Below are positions 23,801-35,800 of a stretch of DNA of 64,000 nucleotides, in pieces. The notes under the pieces are model-generated. The model did no database searches. It was not told where the DNA came from and worked only from the letters and a program-made list of their open reading frames with translations. The stretch spans positions 30,199,540 through 30,263,539 of the forward strand of contig NC_091134.1 of NCBI RefSeq assembly GCF_041381155.1, given 5' to 3'. Position numbers and translations under genes: made by a program. Every line of letters starts with the position of its first letter. Within the stretch, counting starts at the first letter, position 1. Source of the stretch: Argopecten irradians (lineage: Eukaryota > Mollusca > Bivalvia > Pectinida > Pectinidae).

Positions 23801-26800
23801 TGTTCTTCAGCAACATCCGGCTTCTCTCGTCCAATAAGGGAGCCTGCATCAATAAGGTAATCAATATTTAATTTCTACAAATAATGTGATTAACCGACTA
23901 TAAGTAATTTGGTTGGTCTTCAGAGGTTTGTTACAACAGTGTTTAACTGTAAATATAAACTAGAACTGTCATCCAGGAGGCCATCTACATTGTATAAGGG
24001 TTACTGCCACCAAGTTTCATTGAAATTCCTCCAGTAGTTTAGAAAAAGTAGTCCATCAATTGTTGTGTGTACAGAAGGACAGCCTCAATCCACGATATCC
24101 CCAATTTTGGATTAATAATAATTAATAACTTAGTTTACTAAACCTATTGGAAAGACTCATCTCTGTTAAATGTCTAAAACATGAATATTTACTTGCTAAA
24201 CTAAACAGTGTTGTTCTGACACATGTGTGGGAATGGTGGGTAATTAATTTAAAATGAAGCCATGTATTCACAGGGCCTTAAATGAGTTTTAAGAATTCTT
24301 CCAGTATTCTTGATGGGGCGAATTTGCTTCATAATACTTCAGAAACTAATGCAAATTCAAACTGCAATGAAACGGCGTAAGAAGTATTTTTGGCATCCAT
24401 ATTACATATGACTCTGCACATATGCCTCTATATTTCATTCAACTAGACACTTGATACTTTAAAAATCCAATTCTCTACAATATAGCAGATAGAGCCGGGA
24501 TCAGTTTTTTTTTCTCTTCTAGCGGGAGGTCAAAGGTCAGAATATGGGTTGCAGTGACATGGTTTTGGTAGGAGACTTTTAACAGGATATGCAAATAACA
24601 AGAATTCCACGGAAGTGGATGTGTCGCCTGCACAGCATCACAAAAAATAGTTATTTACAGTTGAAAATATTGTTAATAATTTAGGTGAGGTAATCAAGTT
24701 CCATATCTCTTACAAATATTGATGGATTTTGAAAAGTATCGAACCCATCTAAGATCTCATTGATATAAAGCAATATACCAAATTTGGTTGAAATCGGACA
24801 ATAAATACTAAAGTTTTCAAGTGGAAGCCGTGTTTCGACTATTTTAAGGTCCCGTAACTCTTGCAAATATTGGCAGATTTTGACCAGTATCGAACCCATC
24901 TAAGATCTCATTAATATAAAGCAATGTACCAAATTTTGTTGAAATCGGACAATAAATATCCAAGTTATTGAGCGGAAACCATGGATTTTTCTGTTTTGAT
25001 GATTTTAAAGTCCCGTAACTCTTGAAAATATTGACAGATTTTGACCATTATTGAACTCATCCAAGATCTCATTGATATAAAACAATTTATGAAATTTGGT
25101 TGAAATTGGACGATAAATATTTAAGTTATCGAGCGGAAACCATGGATTTTTCTGTTTTGACGATTTTAAAGTCCCGTAACTCTTGCAAATATTGACGGAT
25201 TTTGACCATTATCGAACCAATCCGAGATCTCATTGATATAAAGCTATATACCGAATTTGGTTGAAATCTGACAATAAATACTTCAGTTATCACACGGAAA
25301 CCGTTTCCCGGACGCCGCCGCTGACGCCGACATAGTGATACCTAAGTGTCGCCCTTGCGTTGCAGGCGACACAAAAATGAGTTAATTCATCTGATATATC
25401 TTTAATTTGTATATACCTTTGAGGTGCTCAGGTAATGTCTCTTCATCAATGATTCCTCCTTCTATTAAGTTACTGAGATCATCTGGTAGTTTACTCCAGG
25501 GAATGTAGGTTGTGCCTGCATCCACATCCCATTTATCCCTAAACTCAGACTCCTTTACTCCTATACCTGGAGCCCATGCAACCTATAAACAAATATCTAA
25601 AGTATATAACTACAGAAATTAGCACCTACTGATGTTAACAAGGTCATTCAACATGAGCTTTTTGAGAACAGCTAAGCTTGTCTCTGACAGAGTGCATTTT
25701 TGCCATCTGAAGTTTACCCTAAATGATTGTCCATATCCAATACCAACACTAGGGTGATTTCATAAGCCAAATGCATGATGACCAAAACATCCGATATTAG
25801 TTTCATTGGTTTGAAATTTGCGGCTGATAATCCGTATCCAGAAATTTTATTTGGTTCTTTTCCTTAATTAGGCTAGGATAACAAATCAGTACTTACTCTC
25901 AAGTCTGATCCATTGAGCTTGTATCCTTTCAGTCTGTCTAATGCCTTGTTGGCATCTTTTCTCCTGGACATACACACAAATGCGCACCCTCTTGGAGGTA
26001 TAATCTTTAAGAAATCAAAATGAAATGTATACAAATTTTAGCACACATACACATGTTGGGGTCCTGATATCAATACCAGCATCCACAACAAAATTTGTTG
26101 CTACATGTTTGGAAAATTGCAAAATATTGTTGTTATCGGCTACTTTCAACGCTGATCACTGTTTAAACCATGTTTAAGTGAATGCCAACCCAAGGAATCT
26201 CTATAGTATCGGTATGATCGTTTTCCGCTGTGCTAAGAAACAATTTTTATTATAACCCTAATCTTACAGTAAAGATATCTGCAAACACATGCTAATTTAT
26301 GTTTTCTGTTTCTATTCTATTTTGATAATTGGTTAATGAACAGAATGGCATTGTCACCGTACATTAACAGATTTTGTGGTCTGTGTGAGCGATAAATAGA
26401 ATCTTCATGGTTACATAATATGAAAATAAATTTGTTTAACAATTTTATAAGCCACTTACCTAAAGGCTCATGGCATATCAAGTTACTGAACTGATTTCAA
26501 ACCTCACAGCCACCCATGTAAGATCCTCTATTTCTACTTGACTTTCCCAGTGAGTCAAACATTCATTACTTACATGTAGTGTTTCCACAGTTCCATATTT
26601 GTCAAGTTCCTCTCGTAATTCATCTTCTGTAGTGTTTCCACAGTTCCATATTTGTCAAGTTCCTCTCGTAATTCATCTTCTGTAGTGCTTTTTGCCAAAT
26701 GTCCAATGAAAAGTGTTGTAGTACAGACTGAAAATGTCAATTTGTAAATTAACATAGAACAGTGCTATTTACTAAGAAATGTCCACAACATAAATGATAA

Positions 26801-29800
26801 TGCTTCTATATATCCAAATAGAATTGGACTGAACACACATGATAACACTATATACTTAATAAGTAATCCCATTCATGTTCCATGGAGGGGGCAAAGTCTT
26901 TATAGAACTGAAATGTGGGGTGCTGCCGTGGCACATTATATTTGATCATTGTATTCCACTTTATGCCCTATACTAGGCTGCTAGACACTTTGGCTACAGC
27001 GGTTAATGAAGCAAACAATCGTGAGTTATTTTATTATTTGAACAAAAAGTAGAACATTTACTGCTGAGACATTCTTCTTTGATTGATGGTAGACCCTTCT
27101 TTCTCCTTTCTCTTTCTCGTTCCCTCTGTTTTTCCCTTTCCCTGTCACGGGACCTACAAAATTTACATACTAGGTTAAATCAAAACCAACTGCAGGACCA
27201 GTTGTTGTCAGATGTTTTCAAAATTATCAATCACATAGATACTTCTATTAGTTATAAGGCCTTCCTTTCCAAATAAGTACAGTGCAATCAGCATAAAATA
27301 AAAATGTATATGTCTTTTTCAAGACTGTATTGAAACTTTATAGATAGCACATTATTTACTACTGAACACTATTTGCTGAATACTTAAACATGTAAACAAA
27401 ATCTGTTACGTTTACTAGTGTTTTACAAACCTAGATCTTCGATGTCTATCTCGTGACCTTGACCTTCTACGTCTGTCTCTGGATCGGGACCTTGTCCGTC
27501 GTCTTCTTTTAGGTGTTCTGTAAGATAAATGAGGAGCAATATGATAAGATAGGGTAGCAATTTAGGAATCAATCTGTTGCAAGAATATAATCTACTTTCA
27601 CTCGATGGAAGTTTTAACAGATAACTACCTAGAGCGTGATCGATCTCTTGATGACTGTTTTGATCTGCGGTGTTTACGATCCCGATCTCTATCATCCCTG
27701 TGCCTCTCCTCTTCCAAGGGCTGCTGAGTCCGTTCATCTATGTCCTGATAATCATCTGGAGGAGGCTGGTGATCAGGCATCATTGGGTACCCAGGCTGCA
27801 TAGGAGGGGGAGGGTGTGGCTCTGGGGGCATCATGGAGGGTGGCATCTGTGCCATATGAGGCTGATAGAAACAAAAACATTCAAGAACTCTTCATTTGAT
27901 GTCTTCTGTGACATCTTCTAATTTTTCTTTCAGTTTTTTGAGTGAAAGTGCCTGTTATATAAATAGAACTTATGGTTGTTCAAATTGCCATCATTGGTAT
28001 CTGTTGTAAATAGAACTTACAAAGAGATTTGACCCGAGTTTGGATAAAATATCAAATGTGCATATGTCAGATATCCCCCGAATACATCATCTCATTGTCT
28101 GACCTTAGCACGAGAACGGTACATTTGTCAGCAATGTGATTATCGCCATTCATCAAACAAGGATACAAAAACACATAGCCAACTCACCTGTCTAATTTGC
28201 TGGTCAAATTCTGCCTGTTGTTGTAATAGCTTCTGCATACTCAATTCATTTTGTATTTGCTCTGTCTTCTGAATAGTTTGGGACATCTGCTGAATTTGTT
28301 GCAAGAACGCTGGGTCATTTAAAAGATTTGGCACTCTGAAAATACATTGTATGCTATAATCAGAACCTTGTATGAATCCAGCATATAAGCACCTATATTT
28401 GGAAGGCTAGTCGTTAGGCCCATCCATGTTATCTGTTTTATATATTGCCACATTTAAAATCACAGTCTGGTTTCATATTACAGTAAAACAAGTAAATTAA
28501 GCCACCTTATACCTATTCTCATCACTCACTCGATATCAACATGTGAATGATTTACTCGTTGCAACATAAATTACACTTCACTGTGTATTGGTTTGTTTAG
28601 TTTTACGTCCTATCAACAGCCAGGGTCATGTAAGGACGTGCCAGGTTTGTTGGTGGAGGAAAGCCGGAGTACCCGGAGAAAAACCACCGGCCAGCGGTCA
28701 GTACCTGGCAACTGCCCCACATGGGATTCGAACCCGCATCCCAGAGGTGGAGGGCTTGTGGTAATATGTCGGGACATCTTAACCACTCGGCCACCGCGGC
28801 CCCTTCACTGTGTAATGATTACTGCAACCTATAAGTATTCCATTGAAATCCCTCTAGTAATTTAGAAATAGTAATCAATCAATCGTTTTGTTACAAAGGG
28901 GCAAAAATGGTGTTAGTATTCAAATATACATTATGTGGGGGTAGGGTCCATAACAAATCTCTAGGGACTAAATACATACTTAATTATAAGCATATTCATT
29001 AGAGCTCCTCCACTAAACAAGAGATCCCTGATGGATCTTGGCGCCCACCAAAGAATGTTCTACATCTGACAATGGAAAGAGGATCTTTTCTCTGCTTTTC
29101 AAACTTTTACTACATATTACTACATATGAAATTTAAGAAAGATCCTTTCAGTACTTTCTGAGAAAAATAAACACTAACAAAGTTCAATAATCAAAAATCC
29201 AAGATGGCTACCTGTCGGCCATCTTGTTGGCAGATCAGTCCCAAAATGCAATATGCATAACTAGGGCCCTAAGGAAACCTACATATGAAATTTGAGAATG
29301 ATCCCTTTGGTACTTTCAGAGAAATAGTGATAACAAAATTTTAACAATCAAAATCCAAGATTGCTGACCTGCAGCTGACCTGCAGCCATCTTGTTCACCG
29401 ATCAGTCCCAAAATGTAATATGCACAACAAGGGCCCAAGGGGAACCTACATATGAAATTTGAGAATAAACTCTTCATAACTTTCTGAGAAATAACGATAA
29501 CAAGAATTGTTAAGGGACATATGGACGGAGGAAAAGACGACGGACCACAGAGGCGATTTGAATAGCCCACCATCTGAAGAAATCACAATAAACAATGTAT
29601 TGAAATCGGAATAGACATTGATTAAAAAATTTAAGATTCTTTTTATAATCATTGGTTTTCTGAAGCACAAGTGGATCTGTATGCACTTAATTCAGAATTT
29701 GTCACAGAAAAGAGTTACATTATTAACATTTTCCTACCATAAGTTACACTTGTGTCATACCTACAATCGGAAAATGAAAAGCAGCTCCATTTGTCCCAAA

Positions 29801-32800
29801 ACATTATTGTAATTTCCTTTTATCTTGTTTCAAACCGAAAGTATGCCCAGTATTGACATGAAAACCCATTTCCACATTGAACACATCACATTGTTTATCT
29901 AGTTCCTTTGACACGCAAAAACAGACCACTCCAAACACTATTTTATTATGTAATTACAATCTATATGTAACACTTATACTACTAAGGGTAGTATTAACTA
30001 GGGAAACAGACAAGTTTCATTTTACTTGGATCATTGGACAGAAGCAAATTTAGTTGAACAGAAGTATAGGACCATTGATAGAAGTTTTTTCTTTACCGAC
30101 ATCAACCATGCATAGAAATGATATTTCTGAGAATGCCACCATGGATAGAACAAAAAAATACTGGAGTCCTGGGGTCAGGATGCTTTTTTTACTGGAAAAA
30201 CCCTAATTCACATATTACATTATTGGTGAGAAATTGAATTACCATGTTATAGCCATATTTGTTGTAATGGTTTTCCATTAGCTTTATTATGCAGTTGTGA
30301 TTGTATAACATGTTCTCCTATACTTACCCACCACCCCCTCCTCCACCAGGCATTCCGTGCTCGTCTTCATCGTCACTTTCACCATAGTCAAAATCTAATA
30401 ATTTCTGGAAAATACAAAAAAATCATTAGGGCAACCATGCTAGGCCTAATTAGGATGTGTACGTAATTTATTAATGAACAGTAATAAATCTCCTGTGGTG
30501 TGTGCATTGACCCATGTAAAAAATGTACGATATAGGCACTCAGGTGAGCTTGGGTCCCGGCAGTCACATTGTTCTATTTGCCCGCAAGCATTTACATGTG
30601 GTGTTGAAGGCAACTCCAGGTAAAATCTGGGGGCTCACCAAGGGATATTTTACGATGGCCCAACCGATTGTTTATGATGGCGCTGAACATTTAATGATGA
30701 CGCTGCATGATTTAACGATGGCGGCCCACCATCATAAAACAGGTAATGGATAACACTGTTTCTAGGACAAAATTGTACCATTATTGTGCAGTGAACTGTT
30801 GCTTAATGTGCTGCATCTATTATTAAATTTGTGTAAAGGTAGAATCTGCCTAGAACCAGCAGAACATCTACTCAAGATACCGAAGTGTTGCAAAAGTAGA
30901 CATCTGGACATTCACACTTAGCTTGTGAACTGCCACTTTTTCCTCAACTTGATAAATATATACCAGTGAATTCAAATAAAGATCTACTGATGACAACAGT
31001 ATTTTGTCAAAACTAATCCACTGTTTCTCTGTACCTTTGCCAAGTTTGATTGAATATAATATGTTTTAGATAAATATTCCGTAAGTATTATATCAAAACA
31101 TCCAGAATTTTTTTTTTTTTTATTGAAGATGAACAGCGCTTTAATATTGTTCAAATTAAGTTTTTTTCTCAACACTTATTTTTGTAGTCAGGAGGACTGA
31201 CAGAAACATTATAAAACACAAGTTTTGCATTTTATTTCAAAAAGTGCTTCCGATAGCAAGTGATTTTATTGAAACGCCATCCTGGCACAGAAGTGATTTT
31301 ATTTTGAACACACCATGGCACATACTATTTTTCAAAGTGCCTTCCCTGGGTGCCATATATGTTTTGCTGGAACAGCCCTTAACATTTTTTTTATCTAGTT
31401 GACCTTCAATCTATGAAGAGGATTAAATTATATAGTAAGAATTTTTCTTTCTTTTAAATTTTGTCTCAGGTGACCTTAAACCTACACACTAACAAATGTT
31501 ATCAGTACTTTTTAAATTTTGAGACAAACTAAGATTACCAGTCACCAAAATCTGGGAGAGAGAGAGTGGTTTTCTTGCAATTATTTCTATTACCTTGTTA
31601 AACCCTCCTTCAGTGGACTTGTCACCCTTGTTGAGAAGCTGGTTGGTGAGAGTCTGTATGTGGGAGAGAAGGTTGCTGTCGATAGCGTGAGAGGAGCCTT
31701 GTTGAGATGGAGCTTGTTGCATCAGCTGAGTCTGCTGTATCAACTGTTGCTGCAGTAGCTGAAGCTGTTGTAGCTGCTGCTGCTGGGCACTTAGACTAGT
31801 GGCTCCCTGATAGAAACAGACACATATTTAATTAGGGCTGGTATGAGTACCAGGACACAGGTAAGGTTGTGGAAGTAACCAAGTCCGAAAAGGTGTACCC
31901 GGGTACACGTCAAAATAGGAACATTCTATCATATGTTTGTGTATACATAAAACTCAAAGTAAAGTAGTACAAAATCTCACTCATTTGTTCTGTTTCCACT
32001 CAAAAAGAATGACACTTCAGTTTACAACACGTTCACTATTTATTTCGCATTAGCGTATTTCAAAAGGAGAATATTTTCCATTACAGACATGCGTACTGTT
32101 TACTAAAGTAATGTATGAAAACACAAGACAATCCAAATACAGTCTGCATCACTATCAGAACCTATTCTGTAGTGCATTTTAGAGCCAATATAGGGCTCCA
32201 TCACAATTTGAAAAAGGTCATATTTTCTCTTATGAGTAGATGCATTTTTTAATGTATACTTCAGATTTAGTTGTAGGTGTGTTAAACAGGACAAAATAAA
32301 GAGATATGTAGACCAAAAGAACAATAATTTTTTGTTTAAATGCAAATGAGATATGATATATAATTCATACCCGATCATACCCTACCGTTTGGGTCTGCTG
32401 TAATAACTGGGTGACGGTATTGAGCATGTCATTCTGAGACGATATTTCCAAGCCCTCTCCACTTCCCTCGCCACTGTTGGGCTGTGGTGGTGCAGCCTGA
32501 GAAGCGGCACTTGGTCCAGCCTTATTGGCTGACAGATTGTCCACAGCTCTCTGAGCTACAAAATCATTAATACATCTATAAAATTTGCTACTCTATGAAA
32601 TCATAGTCTATCTAATTAGGCCACAGTTGTGTGTTTCTTTCTTTCTTGCATCCTTATGATTTTCAAATTTTGAAACCAACCAGTCAGCAGTGTGAAAAAA
32701 ATAACAAAATTCTCCTAGACAACTACAGCTTTGTTAAGGTTCCAACAAGTACAATTTAATTACATCAATTTATAATTGTTCTCCAAAAACCAATTGCTTC

Positions 32801-35800
32801 ATTACAATTTATTAAATTTCGAGAAGAGTTTTATTTTATAATAATTTTTACATCTTTGAAGATGGTAGACCAAATTCTTTCCCTGTTACACATTTATTAG
32901 TTCAGTTCCTGAAGATGCTAGTTTTTCACTCTAAGGACCTCAAACCTACTAGCATGTGACCGTTGCCTCATTCATGTAATAATGCTACAAAATAGTAAAT
33001 AGTTAATAGGAAAACAAATTTTGAAGGACCATCCCTGGTGTTAATTCAATTTCAAATCAATAGTCTACATCTTTAGTGATGAAGATTTTAATGACAGGTC
33101 AATGTAATTCTGAAATGCAATGATTTACCATTACAAATTTAATAAATTCTGAGGTAACATGCTTTTAAAATAGCCTTACCAGCAGCTACAAGATTCATGT
33201 CATTGGAATCCACAGCTAAATCCAGTAAAGGCTGTACTATCTCACTTTGAAAAACTCCATTTTTCTGCCACAAGTTCAGTACTCTGATAACCTTACTCTG
33301 AAATAAAAAAATTTGTTGGATATCTCAAAATACATTTAAATTAATTTTATTTGCTTAATCACATTGTTGTTTAAGATCTAAACTTATTAAAAAATATTCC
33401 TTAAAAATAAGGCATACAAGTTTTGCCATTCTTTAGCAGGTAACATTACAATAATGTATTCTGAAATATTGACTTTTCATAGTCTTAGATTGACTTTGCA
33501 TAAACAAAATCTCAATAAGAGACACGAGACAGAGAATATGTTTACTGATGATTTATTATTATCACCTTACAACAGCTTTTAGTGTTTTATTGATGATCGG
33601 CAATAATCGATTAACTGGCTAGATGACCCTAAACCGATCCAATGATCGATTGAAAATGTCATAATCGATCATCGGGAAAAAAAATTAAACTCATTGGGAA
33701 TCAAATATTTTTCTATTAAAAACCTAAAATACACTGAAAACTCCCTAACATTCCTCCATGTCAATAATTTTCACCAAATACAGTCAAAAACAGGCCAGAA
33801 ATTTTTGTTTTCAACATTTCTAAAAAAGAGGGCACAAAATTCTCTTTTAATAGACAAGAATATAGGCAATTTGAATAGTTAAAATTGTTCCAACAAGTAC
33901 AATTTAATTACATCAATTTATAATTGTTTCTCCCAAAACCGATGATCGATTGACCATTTTGCTGCATTACAATTTATTAAATTTCGAGAAGAGTTTTATT
34001 TTATAATAATTTTTACATCTTTGAAGATGGTAGACCAAATTCTTTTCCCTGTTACACATTTATTAGTTCAGTTCCTGAAGATGCTTGTTTTTCACTCTAA
34101 GGACCTCAAACCTACTAGCATGTGACCGTTGCCTCATTCATGTAATAATGCTACAAAATAGTAAATAGTTAATAGGAAAACAAATTTTGAAGGACCATCC
34201 CTGGTGTTAATTCAATTTCAAATCAATAGTCTACATCTTTAGTGATGAAGATTTTAATGACAGGTCAATGTAATTCTGAAATGCAATGATTTACCATTAC
34301 AAATTTAATAAATTCTGAGGTATCATGCTTTTAAAATAGCCTTACCAGCAGCTACAAGATTCATGTCATTGGAATCCACAGCTAAATCCAGTAAAGGCTG
34401 TACTATCTCACTTTGAAAAACTCCATTTTTCTGCCACAAGTTCAGTACTCTGATAACCTTACTCTGAAATAAAAAAAATTTGTTGGATATCTCAAAATAC
34501 ATTTAAATTAATTTTATTTGCTTAATCACATTGTTGTTTAAGATCTAAACTTATTAAAAAATATTCCTTAAAAATAAGGCATACAAGTTTTGCCATTCTT
34601 TAGCAGGTAACATTACAATAATGTATTCTGAAATATTGACTTTTCATAGTCTTAGATTGACTTTGCATAAACAAAATCTCAATAAGAGACACGAGACAGA
34701 GAATATGTTTACTGATGATTTATTATTATCACCTTACAACAGCTTTTAGTGTTTTATTGATGATCGGCAATAATCGATTAACTGGCTAGATGACCCTAAA
34801 CCGATCCAATGATCGATTGAAAATGTCATAATCGATCATCGGGAAAAAAAAATTAAACTCATTGGGAATCAAATATTTTTCTATTAAAAACCTAAAATAC
34901 ACTGAAAACTCCCTAACATTCCTCCATGTCAATAATTTTCACCAAATACAGTCAAAAACAGGCCAGAAATTTTTGTTTTCAACATTCTATCCACTGCTCA
35001 TAACAGAGAGGGCACAACAAGCTTTTAATATATAGAATATAGGCAATTTGAATAGAAAATTGAACCGATCATTTTGTGCAATTATCGGATCGGATGAGTC
35101 TGTCGATTCCAACCGATGATCGATTATCATTTTTAGCCGATTATACAACACTACACTGTTAATCTTATACCTTTTCCTCATTGGGGCACTTGAGTAAATT
35201 TTGGAACGTAGCAACAACATTTTTTGTAAATCTTGGTGCAAATACATCTTTATCCGATCCAAACTGGTGACGGGATTGTCTGACTATGGAATCAATCACA
35301 TAAAGTCCTGGAACTTTGTATTCGGGCTTACACTGTAAAAGAAAAAAAAAATGTTTATTTTACTAAGTGATGGTTCATAAATCTACATTTATGTCAGAAA
35401 TAAAGAATTTAACTTCAATTAGATTAGTTTTGCAAAATAGTTTCCCATCATTATTTGATTAAAAAATTATTTATTTACTATTTGCTGTTATTTATGATAT
35501 TTACGATTCATTAATTTATCAATACTATCTATCTGAATAATGACAGTCTAGTGAATATACAAGTGACTACAATCTTATGTTCCATACATTAGAATGTTAT
35601 TCCATTAGCACTATGTATACCCAGTAAGTGTATGAGAAGTCTATGGTAGTCAATATATTTTCCTAATTGCTTCATTTTGACATTTTCCCGCCTCGTTTCA
35701 AATACATACCTTTTGAATAAACTTTTCCACACTCTGTACAACATGCTTGTAGAACTTAATTGCCTTTATTGCACCTTTTGTTACATTGGCCATTTTTGCC

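Noticed and set aside
23607-23864. 85-codon frame covering SCAF exon 15
   Set aside because: The family frame is a different one ([14 protein letters not shown]...PPPVPG), which alone joins in phase with both neighbouring exons.
34987-35262. 91-codon frame overlapping SCAF exon 3
   Set aside because: Wrong phase relative to the CID sequence and runs into the TIR element.
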